Under the pieces are notes generated by a model. The model saw only the letters and a list, made by a program, of their open reading frames with translations, was not told the origin of the DNA and made no database searches. 64,000 bases of DNA from Desulfoluna limicola. Lineage in GTDB: Bacteria > Desulfobacterota > Desulfobacteria > Desulfobacterales > Desulfolunaceae. Made by a program: the position numbers and the translations under genes. Each line of letters opens with the position of its first letter. Positions within the stretch are counted from its first letter, which is position 1. Shown in pieces: positions 18,146 through 25,694 of this stretch. The stretch is taken from positions 310,001 to 374,000 of the forward strand of contig NZ_AP024488.1 in the NCBI RefSeq assembly GCF_021654575.1, given 5' to 3'.

Positions 18146-18583
18146 GTGTCTGATGTGTGGATGCGCAGATTATTTCTGCTTGGCATGCTGCTTTTGGTCT
18201 GTGTTGCCTGCGGGCGAAAAGCGCCTCCGGTTCCTCCCCGCTTTGACGGGCTTACGCCGCCTTCAGGGGTGGCTGCCATCGTGAAAGATGGGATGGTTCG
18301 TGTCTCGTGGTCCGACCCGCCTTTTTCCGAGTGGAACGAGGTCACCGGGTATCGCATTTACCTCTCCATCCTGAAAGAGGGAGAGGACCCGTGTACCGGT
18401 TGCCCTGTCCGGTTTGAAAAGGCAGGTGATGCCGGCGCCGGTGAGACCCAATTCAGATTTTCCGCTTCACCCGGTGTTCTCTACACCATTGAGGTTAGGG
18501 CCACTGCCGAAGGCGGGTATGTGAGTGATCCGTCAAAACAGGTGCAGGTAGACCTGAGAGGGGCTGCTGCGCCTGGCGAGTAA
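18146..18583 (+). CDS. Small lipoprotein with fibronectin III-like domain
   Basis: A predicted lipoprotein of about 145 residues. A hydrophobic signal segment (LFLLGMLLLVCVACGRK) ends in a cysteine suited to lipidation. CGRKAPPVPPRF then resembles the short LptM-type lipoproteins often found near arginine and lysine genes. Residues about 45-140 have the strand pattern of a fibronectin type III fold (GMVRVSWSDPP, VTGYRIYLS, YTIEVRATAEGGYVS). I chose GTG 18146 because GGGGAGGAG lies 5 bases upstream; ATG 18125 and 18161 are in frame. It is cotranscribed with argGH, and its function is unknown. A possible role is helping outer-membrane assembly. Confidence 0.7.
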   Translation: MSDVWMRRLFLLGMLLLVCVACGRKAPPVPPRFDGLTPPSGVAAIVKDGMVRVSWSDPPFSEWNEVTGYRIYLSILKEGEDPCTGCPVRFEKAGDAGAGETQFRFSASPGVLYTIEVRATAEGGYVSDPSKQVQVDLRGAAAPGE

Positions 18584-18598
18584 GGGCAAAAAAAAACT

Positions 18599-18700
18599 GC
18601 ATCCGGCGGCCAGGGGCTGAGCCCCTGGACCCCAGGTTCGCAAATACTCCGAGCCCTCGTTCCTCGGGCACGTCACATTTGCTGACGGGCTTCGCTCGTG
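18599..18700 (-). repeat. GCCTCC-terminated hairpin element, copy 6
   Basis: Begins GCATCCGGCGG 15 bases after the lipoprotein stop. The variable hairpin is CCAGGGGC-N1-GAGCCCCTGG-like, followed by TTCGCAAATAC, CCTCGTTCCTCGGG, CACATTTGC and GACGGGCTTCGCTCGTG. It closes the argG-argH-lipoprotein unit. Confidence 0.82.
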
Positions 18701-18732
18701 AGTGTGTGAAGGCAGGTGAGTGATTTCTTGTA

Positions 18733-18764
18733 TTGACACCCATGCTTTCAAGCATGGGTGTCAA
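18733..18764. repeat. Perfect 15-bp-arm palindrome upstream of folK
   Basis: The arms TTGACACCCATGCTT and its exact reverse complement flank a 2-base centre, 37 bases before the folK start. There is no T run. It could be an operator or an RNA hairpin. The TTGACA at its left edge may also serve as a -35 hexamer. Confidence 0.85.
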
Positions 18765-18801
18765 TGCGTTTAGCGTATTTAAGCATATTGCGGAGCCATG
18801 C

Positions 18802-19305
18802 ATGACTATGCACGACGTGTTTCTCTGCCTTGGATCCAATATGGGGGATCGTGAGGCTCATCTTGAAAGGGCGCTTCGGGAAATCGAAGAGCGGGGGATT
18901 GCCCGGGTTGTGGGGGTGTCTCCTCTCTACAAGACGTCTCCTGTGGACTACACCGACCAGGCGTGGTTTTTAAATGGCGCCGCCCGTGTGGAGACAGCCC
19001 AGGCGCCACGGGAGCTCCTTGCCGGCCTGAAGCAGGTTGAGGCCGACTTGGGGCGTGATGCCGGGGGTGTTCGGTTCGGTCCAAGGCCCATCGACATCGA
19101 TATCATTTTGTATGACGACCTCATTTACAACGATGAGGCGCTGACGATCCCGCATCCCCGCATGGATAAAAGGGCTTTTGTCCTTACTCCCCTTTGTGAT
19201 ATAGATTCTGAGATTATTCACCCGGAAATAAACAAAAAACTGCGAACACTCCTCTCTGAGATTGACGATGCGTCCCAGGAGGTGCTTCCATATTCAAAGG
19301 AGTAG
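18802..19305 (+). CDS. folK: 2-amino-4-hydroxy-6-hydroxymethyldihydropteridine pyrophosphokinase
   Basis: An HPPK of about 167 residues that transfers pyrophosphate from ATP to the pterin in folate synthesis. Motifs are FLCLGSNMGDREAHLERAL at the start, VSPLYKTSPVDYTDQAWFLNGA, and GPRPIDIDIILYDD with the magnesium-binding aspartates, followed by IPHPRMDKRAFVLTPL. The frame is open further upstream, but ATG 18802 has GGAG six bases before it and gives the normal length. The following gene starts 4 bases after its stop. Confidence 0.95.
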   Translation: MTMHDVFLCLGSNMGDREAHLERALREIEERGIARVVGVSPLYKTSPVDYTDQAWFLNGAARVETAQAPRELLAGLKQVEADLGRDAGGVRFGPRPIDIDIILYDDLIYNDEALTIPHPRMDKRAFVLTPLCDIDSEIIHPEINKKLRTLLSEIDDASQEVLPYSKE

Positions 19306-19308
19306 CCC

Positions 19309-19563
19309 GTGAAGGTTCTGATTATCCTGGCCATCATCTACTTCGTTTACCGGCACTTTAAAAACAAGATGCTGGGCGATACAGGCATGGCTGGCGGCCA
19401 AAGCCAGAAAGGGCCGACAAGTGCCGATGATGTGATGATTCAGGATCCCGAATGCGGGGTCTATTTCCCTTTGCGTGAAGGGGTCCCCTGTAACCTCAAT
19501 GGGGAGTCGTTAAGTTTCTGTTCGACCGAGTGCCGTGACGCTTACATGAAAAAGCACAGCTGA
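19309..19563 (+). CDS. Small membrane protein with TRASH/YHS-like cysteine motif
   Basis: An 84-residue protein starting at GTG 19309, with AAAGGAG 7 bases upstream. One N-terminal membrane helix ([15 protein letters not shown]) is followed by a soluble domain with [34 protein letters not shown]. The cysteine pattern resembles metal-binding TRASH or YHS domains. It lies between folK and the transaldolase and is probably cotranscribed with folK. Metal binding is likely; the partner is unknown. Confidence 0.75.
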   Translation: MKVLIILAIIYFVYRHFKNKMLGDTGMAGGQSQKGPTSADDVMIQDPECGVYFPLREGVPCNLNGESLSFCSTECRDAYMKKHS

Positions 19564-19606
19564 TTTTCCATTTCTCACGTTCCAGCGGAATTCGAAAGGG
19601 GGCAGC

Positions 19607-20254
19607 ATGAAGTTCTTCATCGATACAGCGAATGTTGACGAGATACGTGATGCGGTCAGTATGGGAATGGCCGATGGGGTGACCACCAACCCGTCTCTCA
19701 TGGCAAAAGAGGGCGGGGAGCCCACAGCCCTTCTCAAGGAGATCACATCCATTGTGGCAGGGCCTGTCAGTGCCGAGGTGATCAGCCTCGATACCGAGGG
19801 CATGGTCCAGGAGGCCAGAAACCTTGCCGTTATCGCCGACAATATCGTGGTGAAGATCCCCATGACCGTGGATGGCATCAAAGCCGTTCGCATTCTTTCT
19901 GCAGAGGGAATACGCACCAACGTTACCCTCGTCTTTTCGCCTCTTCAGGCCCTTATGGCCGCCAAGGCCGGTGCGGATTACGTGAGTCCTTTTGTGGGCC
20001 GCCTGGACGACCTCGCCCAGGAGGGGATGTTGGTTGTGGAGCAGATCGGGCAAGTGTTTACAAACTATGAATACACAGCAGAAGTGATTGTGGCCAGCAT
20101 CCGAAACCCCATGCATGTATTGGATGCGGCCCTTGTGGGGGCGCATATCGCCACCATACCCCACGCCGTTCTTGCCAAGCTGGCGTCTCATCCTTTGACG
20201 GATAAGGGCATTCAGACATTTATGGCGGACTGGCAGCGGGTGCATGGGAATTGA
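19607..20254 (+). CDS. Transaldolase (fructose-6-phosphate aldolase type)
   Basis: A 215-residue protein of the short TalC/FSA transaldolase group. It opens [20 protein letters not shown] and has [27 protein letters not shown] with the Schiff-base lysine, and [13 protein letters not shown]. Short members act as transaldolases of the pentose phosphate pathway or as fructose-6-phosphate aldolases, and sequence alone does not separate the two with certainty. The ribosome binding site GAAAGGGGG precedes the ATG. A 192-base spacer without visible features follows. Confidence 0.93.
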   Translation: MKFFIDTANVDEIRDAVSMGMADGVTTNPSLMAKEGGEPTALLKEITSIVAGPVSAEVISLDTEGMVQEARNLAVIADNIVVKIPMTVDGIKAVRILSAEGIRTNVTLVFSPLQALMAAKAGADYVSPFVGRLDDLAQEGMLVVEQIGQVFTNYEYTAEVIVASIRNPMHVLDAALVGAHIATIPHAVLAKLASHPLTDKGIQTFMADWQRVHGN

Positions 20255-20446
20255 TCGGGACCGACGGCGTGTGGCCTGACGCTTTGTAAGGGCGGGTCAT
20301 TGGGGGGAACGCATATTTGGTTTGGCAGGGGTGGGTCCCTGTCGGCTCAGGCTTTTTTTAAGGGTCTGATCGGTCATCAAGGGTAAAGGTGGGTATGTCT
20401 CTAAGGCATAGACAGATGCGGCACTCCAAAGGTTTGAGTCCGCAGG

Positions 20447-21064
20447 ATGAATGAAACGACAGTTGATCGCCTGACAGGCGTTCTGCAGATTGGAATTTTG
20501 GGCAGACTATTTATGAGAAACACAATCAAGCACCCCAACAATTTGACGATCCTCCGCATGGCCTCCGTGCCGTTGATCGTTGCACTTCTTTTATTCCCCG
20601 AAAGCCGGGTTGCCGCGATTCTGGCGGCCCTTATTTTTTCAGCAGCTTCCATTACAGACTATCTGGATGGGTTTCTTGCGCGAAAATGGGGTATGGAGTC
20701 CACCTTTGGTAAAGTGATGGATCCACTGGCCGATAAGCTTCTTGTGGGCTGCTCTCTCATCATGATGTGTTCCGTTGGCTGGATACCCGGCTGGGTGGTT
20801 TGTGTCATCATCGGTCGCGAGTTGGCCATTACCGGATTGCGGAGTATCATCGTGGAGGGTGGTGAGGATGCCTCTGCTTCCAAGCTTGGGAAGTACAAGA
20901 CAGGGTTTCAGATCGCGGCCATTATCCCGCTGCTTATCCACTTCAGCTACTTCGGTATAGATTTCCATGGCATAGGGATGTTCTTTCTCTGGTGCGCACT
21001 TCTGCTCACCGTCTGGTCCGGAGCGGACTATTTTTTCCGGTTCAGAAAACTTCTGACCATGTAG
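20447..21064 (+). CDS. pgsA: CDP-diacylglycerol--glycerol-3-phosphate 3-phosphatidyltransferase
   Basis: An integral membrane enzyme that commits phospholipid synthesis to phosphatidylglycerol. The CDP-alcohol phosphotransferase signature D-G-x2-A-R-x8-G-x3-D-x3-D is present as DGFLARKWGMESTFGKVMDPLADK. Hydrophobic helices flank it. The frame starts at 20447 (205 residues), but homologues begin near KHPNNLTILRM, so ATG 20513 is an alternative start (183 residues); CGCAGG precedes the first ATG. The tRNA pair starts 59 bases downstream. Confidence 0.92.
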   Translation: MNETTVDRLTGVLQIGILGRLFMRNTIKHPNNLTILRMASVPLIVALLLFPESRVAAILAALIFSAASITDYLDGFLARKWGMESTFGKVMDPLADKLLVGCSLIMMCSVGWIPGWVVCVIIGRELAITGLRSIIVEGGEDASASKLGKYKTGFQIAAIIPLLIHFSYFGIDFHGIGMFFLWCALLLTVWSGADYFFRFRKLLTM

Positions 21065-21123
21065 ATTTTTTCGTTGACACCAACCGGCTCAGCGGTTAAA
21101 ACACACAGGTCTTCGGGCACTGA

Positions 21124-21198
<75 letters not shown>

Positions 21199-21205
21199 CA
21201 ATTTC

Positions 21206-21280
21206 GGCGGCTTGGCCAAGTGGTAAGGCGACGGCCTGCAAAGCCGTTATTCTCCGGTTCGAATCCGGAAGCCGCCTCCA
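21206..21280 (+). tRNA. tRNA-Cys (GCA), copy A
   Basis: 75 bases with encoded CCA. The acceptor GGCGGCT pairs with AGCCGCC, the anticodon loop is CTGCAAA (anticodon GCA), and the T-arm loop is TTCGAAT. It lies 7 bases after tRNA-Gly. It differs from copy B by one T-stem base pair (G21256-C21266 here, A-T in copy B). Confidence 0.97.
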
Positions 21281-21284
21281 AATT

Positions 21285-21323
21285 AAAAAACCCCATCGAC
21301 CCTACGGGCCGATGGGGTTTTTT
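21285..21323 (+). terminator. Intrinsic terminator after tRNA-Gly/Cys copy A
   Basis: A8-rich flank, stem CCCCATCG ... CGATGGGG, then T6. It is repeated, inverted, after copy B. Confidence 0.93.
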
Positions 21324-21932
21324 AATTTGGAGGCGTGCGAAGCGCTGCATGGCTTGCGGAGCAAGACATCTGGCGGCACCCCGGAGGGGCAACTCGCCTC
21401 TCTGTCAGCCCATGATCATGGGCTGGTTTTTTGTTTTTAGAGCCGCACGAAGCGCTGTATGGTCTATGTATAGCCGAATCGGGCGAGAGCCCAGCTCTCA
21501 TTCAAATGAGTCGCACACTGCCTCATTCTATCCCGTGAGAATCGGCCTGCTCTGCAAGGCGCTATGGTGTGCTCAGGAACAGGCACCTCACTGTCCATTT
21601 GAACGTGACTCTCCTTCTTTGGTCCCCTTCCAGCATCACCATTATGAACGCAACGCACGCTATGTTTATGGTGCTGTGTAGCTATCTGGGTAAGCCTCCG
21701 GTATCCACCAGCCCTCGTTTCTCGGGGTAATCTTCTTGAAAGCTGGGGGTGGGGTGGGAAGGGGGGGCAATCCGGCATTTCGCTTGGTCGTTTTTTGCCG
21801 TCTTGACAACATGACAAAAATAGCCAAGAAAGGACACGTAGGGCAACGGCCACCAAACGGGTCCTTTTTGGGTGAGGGGGCAAGCACGGTGGGAAAACAG
21901 CCTGTAAAGGGGCTTTCATGGAAGGTAGACTT
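21324..21932. other. Non-coding gap after the tRNA pair
   Basis: The first about 75 bases (to about 21396) are one unit of the array repeat found at 22990-23640, in inverted orientation. The remainder has no supported gene. A degenerate hairpin element remnant (CCTCGTTTCTCGGGG) is near 21712. Confidence 0.55.
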
Positions 21933-22277
21933 ATGGATATAGAGAGCATTCAAGCTCGGTTCAGGGCGTTTGCCCGTGAGCGAGAATGGGAGCCGTTTCA
22001 CTCCCCGAAAAACATCGCCATGGCCTTGACTGTGGAGGCTGGGGAGCTGCTGGAACACTTCCAGTGGATGACCGAAGAGGCTTCTTTTGATCTGGATTCA
22101 GAGAAAAAGGAGCAGGTGGCCCAGGAGATCGCTGATGTCCAGCTTTACCTTTGCCGGATTGCCGACCTTTTAAAGATAGATATGGCCGAGGCTGTGGATC
22201 GGAAGATGGTCATCAACGAAGAAAAGTATCCGGCCGATTTGGTCCGGGGTTCTGCGAAGAAATACACGGAATACTGA
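21933..22277 (+). CDS. MazG-like nucleotide pyrophosphohydrolase
   Basis: A 114-residue all-alpha NTP pyrophosphohydrolase of the MazG-like (RS21-C6/dCTPase) group. It cleaves nucleoside triphosphates to monophosphates and so cleans the nucleotide pool. HSPKNIAMALTVEAGELLEHFQW carries the first E-x2-E metal site, and EQVAQEIADVQLYLCRIADLL the second (E-x3-D). The start at 21933 follows GGAAGG by 7 bases; ATG 21918 is in frame but lacks a good site. It lies alone between inverted tRNA copies. Confidence 0.9.
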   Translation: MDIESIQARFRAFAREREWEPFHSPKNIAMALTVEAGELLEHFQWMTEEASFDLDSEKKEQVAQEIADVQLYLCRIADLLKIDMAEAVDRKMVINEEKYPADLVRGSAKKYTEY

Positions 22278-22417
22278 AGCAACACCCGCTTACATGATGC
22301 TGCTGTTTCAATATGAATTCTTGCTGCTTCGTGTTGTGCCCCGTTGCCGGTGTGCTATACCAACGGCATTTTTTGTGGCGCAGGTTCAAACGGCCTGCCG
22401 CGGAGAGTCGCTTGAAA

Positions 22418-22454
22418 ATAAAAAAGCCCCTGCATGATTCATGCAGGGGCTTTG
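22418..22454 (-). terminator. Terminator of tRNA-Leu (possibly bidirectional)
   Basis: Perfect stem AGCCCCTGCATGA with its complement. On the minus strand a T-rich run follows, right after tRNA-Leu. It may also stop read-through from the MazG-like gene on the plus strand. Confidence 0.85.
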
Positions 22455-22463
22455 TGATCTTTT

Positions 22464-22550
22464 TGGTGCCGAAGGGGAGACTCGAACTCCCACGAGGTTT
22501 CCCTCACTAGTCCCTGAAACTAGCGCGTCTACCAATTCCACCACTTCGGC
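22464..22550 (-). tRNA. tRNA-Leu (CAG)
   Basis: 87 bases including CCA, with the long variable arm of a class II tRNA. The acceptor is GCCGAAG/CTTCGGC, the anticodon loop TTTCAGG (anticodon CAG), and the T-arm loop TTCGAGT. It lies between the two inverted tRNA-Gly/Cys copies. Confidence 0.96.
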
Positions 22551-22984
22551 AATGTGAGAGAGGTAATAGCAGTGGGTGGGCTGCCAATCAAGGGTTTTCA
22601 TCTGTAACGGACATTTTTTTCTGGCGGTGCAGAAGGACTGTCTGGAGTGATGGGGGAAAATACGTGAGTGTGAGGTGGGTTGGGTGCGGAAGGGAAGGGC
22701 GCGTTCAGACGTATAGGGCTGTGTGTGGGGTAAAAAATGTACTGCTGATTTGTGGGGCAGGGGGGGAGAGGTGGGGGTTGGTTGCGTTGGTGTTGTTTGA
22801 GGTCTTCCAGTGTGGGTTCTGTCGAGGGTTGTATGGTTCAAGAGAGTGAAATCTTGATAGCCCCACTGTGTTGGCTGGCCAACAGCCTTGGGTTTAATGT
22901 GTAAGCCCCTCCTTTTGTCGCCAACGCCCCGCCGGAGGCATGGCTGAATAGCTACGATAAAAATAAGCCTACAGCGGTGGGGGT
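22551..22984. other. Non-coding gap, G-rich
   Basis: No gene is seen. The stretch is rich in G runs on the plus strand around 22640-22800. An isolated CCGCCGGAGGC terminus of the hairpin element is at 22930-22940. Confidence 0.5.
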
Positions 22985-23640
22985 GTTCCTATAAGGGTTC
23001 CGGCTGCGCCGGGCTGACAGAAGTCTTGCTGCGCAAGCCTTGCATGGCTTCGCTATGGTCAATAAACACAAAAGTCATTGACCTGTTCAGGTGGGGATAA
23101 GTGGTATGAGTATTGATTAAAGAGGCGGGCTGCCCCTCCGGGGTGCCGCCAGATATCTTGCTCTGCAAGCCATGCCGCGCTTCGCACGGCTCCAAATTGA
23201 ACAACGTATCGGTAGCTGGGACGAAGTATGTGGCATCCCTTATTGCTATGAGAGGCGGGTTCCGGCTCCGCCGGGCCGCCTGAAGTCTTGCTCCGCAAGC
23301 CTTGCATGGCTTCGTCATGGTCAATGGACAAGAAATCCATTGACCTGCCAGGTGGGTAAGCAGTCATTTTGTTGGTTGGGGAGGCGGGTTCCGGCTGCGC
23401 CGGTGCCGCCAGAAGTCTTGCTGCGCAAGCCTTGCATGGCTTCGCCATGCCCAATAAACAACAAAAGCCATTGACCTGCTCATGTGGGGATAAGTTGCAT
23501 GGCTATTGATCAAAGAGGCGGGTTGCCCCTCCGGGGTGCCGCCAGAAGTCTTGCTCCGCAAGCCATGCCGCGCTTCGCACGGCTCCAAATTAAAAAACCC
23601 CATCGGCCCGTAGGGTCGATGGGGTTTTTTAATTTGGAGG
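22985..23640. repeat. Tandem array of five ~130-bp hairpin-rich units
   Basis: Units start near 22990, 23121, 23251, 23380 and 23514, spaced 129-134 bases. Each holds GAGGCGGG(T/C)T(T)CCGGCT..CGCCGG or CCCCTCCGGGG, then AGTCTTGCTNCGCAAGCC and GCATGGCTTCGCCATGG. Short hairpins such as CTTGC-TCC-GCAAG and CATGGC-TTC-GCCATG are built in. The last unit abuts the terminator of the tRNA copy B, and one inverted unit abuts copy A. The spacing is not a multiple of three, so it is not a protein repeat. Confidence 0.88.
23592..23630 (-). terminator. Intrinsic terminator after tRNA-Cys/Gly copy B
   Basis: Same 39-base sequence as at 21285-21323, inverted. It stops minus-strand transcription from the tRNA pair. 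Confidence 0.92.
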
Positions 23641-23709
23641 CGGCTTCCAGATTCGAACTGGAGAATAACGGCTTTGCAGGCCGTCGCCTTACCACTTGGC
23701 CAAGCCGCC
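23635..23709 (-). tRNA. tRNA-Cys (GCA), copy B
   Basis: 75 bases with CCA. It is identical to copy A except for two T-stem bases that change a G-C pair to A-T while keeping the stem. Confidence 0.97.
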
Positions 23710-23716
23710 GAAATTG

Positions 23717-23791
<75 letters not shown>

Positions 23792-24156
23792 GCACTGTCC
23801 GAAGACGAGGAGTGTTTTAACCGGAGAGGCGCCCGGTGTCAACAAAAAATGCAGGTTTCTTGCCCGCAGGCTGAGCGCTGAAAAACAGGCATGGGATAAG
23901 CCATGGAGAGGGCTCGCGATTTAAGCGAGGACGCGTTCATGGCCTTGATACATAGGGGTGCTTGTTGCTACGTAACTTTGGTGACGCCCTGCTTTATGCC
24001 GTTCAGGCATGCGTCGCTCCGGAGTAGGGGCTCGCATGCTGCCGTAGATGTGTGTGTGGTATGTTATGAGAGGTGTCAATCGCGCTAAGACGCTCACTTT
24101 GTTGCAACCCTGCTTTCGAGGTGGCTCACAGGTCATCGGAGTGTCGTTATCGGCCT
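23792..24156. other. Non-coding gap
   Basis: No gene is seen. A truncated hairpin element (CTTTCGAGGTGGCTCAC) lies at about 24113-24129, close to the stop of the regulator gene. Confidence 0.5.
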
Positions 24157-25317
24157 CTAAATTCGTTCAATACGCAACGTATCAGCCACTTTGATTGCGT
24201 ACATCCCCAGCTCCGTTGTGCCCGTTATTTCAAGGTCCGGGTCCACACTCAGCTCGCCTTTTTTGTTGGCATCAGTCACAAGGAGGGCCTTGGTCGCACC
24301 TTTTGTGTGGGAGAAGGAGAGGGTGGATATGGTGTTGAAGGCGATTTGAAGGGTGCCTGCGCCGATGGCGCCTGTGAGGTGCGGTGAACCATTGCAGGCG
24401 AGGGCCTTCAGGGTGACAGATTCCCCGGAGAGGAGAGTGAGGGTAAATGGGGTCTCCTGCCTTGATGGGAGGTTGTGGGGCGTCAGGGCGTAGCGGAGGA
24501 AATCCTCGATGATATCAAAGCCTTCTTCTGTGGTGTAGGTGGCGTCCATGAGGAGGCGGTGGCCAAAGGTTTCGTTGATGCCGAGGAGGAGGAAGGCAGC
24601 CAGGTCAGTGTCCATGGGGCGGACTTGACCTTCGGCTATGGCCAGCTCGAGATCTTTGCGTAAGGGGGTGGAAAGGGATTTCAGGCATTCCGCCGCTTTT
24701 TGTGCCAGGAGCCTGTCTTCGCCGCCGAGGACCAGCTTCGTGTGGTTGAGCATGCCTATGTAGCTGTGAAAAGCCCCCAGCATGGCGTCCCCTCGTTTCC
24801 GGAGCCGGGTGATGTAATCGGGCTCTCGTTTCACCTCATTCCAGGTGTCCCGGGAGACCATGATCTTAGGGAGCCTTTCCAGACAGTGGAGGAAAAGTTC
24901 CTCCTTGGACTTGAAGTAGCGATAAAAGGTTCCGTTGCCCATGTGCAGGGCATTGGTGATGTCGCTGATTTTGGTTTTGTCGTAATGTTTTCGGGAGAAG
25001 AGGGTCAGCGCCGTGTCGATGATCTGATTTCGTATGTCTGCGTCTTCCTCCGGCACCAGTTCCGCTGCGGGTGCGTCTGCCTTGCTGTCCAGTCTCTTCT
25101 TGATCTCTGCAAGGGGGAGTTTCTCTTTTTCCCGCATGGCCCGAATTGTTTTCAGGCGCTTGAGGTGACTCTCATTATAAGTGGCCTTGGTGGGGCCGCG
25201 CCGCACAGGGGGATGAAGGACCCCGCTTCTGAGGTATTCATAGAGGGTGGATATGCTCAGCCCGCTTTTCTTTGAAAGCTGGGGGAGTTTCATTCCTGTT
25301 TGTGCGGTATCATTCAT
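24157..25317 (-). CDS. MerR-TetR fusion transcription regulator
   Basis: A protein of about 386 residues with two DNA-binding modules. Residues about 9-75 form a MerR-type helix-turn-helix (KLPQLSKKSGLSISTLYEYL with wing and SHLKRLKTIRAMREKEKLPLAEIKK). Residues about 93-140 form a TetR helix-turn-helix (DTALTLFSRKHYDKTKISD, MGNGTFYRYFKSKEELF), followed by a TetR ligand-binding domain to about 290. The last 80 residues are beta-rich and unrecognised. GGAG precedes the ATG at 25317; a longer frame begins at 25377. It is divergent from the acyl-CoA dehydrogenase gene 378 bases away and is likely its regulator, sensing an acyl-CoA or fatty acid; this is inference. Confidence 0.85.
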   Translation of the reverse strand: MNDTAQTGMKLPQLSKKSGLSISTLYEYLRSGVLHPPVRRGPTKATYNESHLKRLKTIRAMREKEKLPLAEIKKRLDSKADAPAAELVPEEDADIRNQIIDTALTLFSRKHYDKTKISDITNALHMGNGTFYRYFKSKEELFLHCLERLPKIMVSRDTWNEVKREPDYITRLRKRGDAMLGAFHSYIGMLNHTKLVLGGEDRLLAQKAAECLKSLSTPLRKDLELAIAEGQVRPMDTDLAAFLLLGINETFGHRLLMDATYTTEEGFDIIEDFLRYALTPHNLPSRQETPFTLTLLSGESVTLKALACNGSPHLTGAIGAGTLQIAFNTISTLSFSHTKGATKALLVTDANKKGELSVDPDLEITGTTELGMYAIKVADTLRIERI

Positions 25318-25694
25318 GGAAAGGCTCCAGCCCTGACATTGTTTGAGATGGTAAGTGTGTGGCGCTTTCAACGGCATTATTTATAAACGCTGCTCCGAAG
25401 CATGGTCACGTCATTTCTTCGGACTATAGCACAGGATCATGAAGGGTCAAAACAATCCGTAAGAACTGATTCATGAATCCATTCTTGTTGTTTGTGCGAA
25501 ATATTATAATGCGAATGTGTATAAAGTTATCGGAGCTTGACATTGTTTTACGGCACGGGTATGAAATCATAATATATGATTCATCGTTCAGAAATTATGG
25601 AGAGAAGGGCTTGCTCCGTCGATTCTCAGGCGGGCGGTTTCATAACATGGTGTTTTGGTGCAGGCTTCGGCTTGTGATGTAAGGAGGAGAGACA
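25318..25694. other. Divergent promoter region, regulator / acyl-CoA dehydrogenase
   Basis: No gene is seen. The 12-bp palindrome GATTCATGAATC at 25468-25479 and a related TGATTCAT at about 25576 are candidate operators for the MerR-TetR protein. The stretch is clearly more AT-rich than its flanks. Confidence 0.45.

Noticed and set aside
22386-22841. 151-codon minus-strand frame over tRNA-Leu
   Set aside because: It reads through a clear tRNA and its terminator and is of low complexity.
22985-23640. CRISPR array
   Set aside because: Units are about 130 bases and similar over most of their length; there are no short identical repeats with unique spacers and no cas genes.
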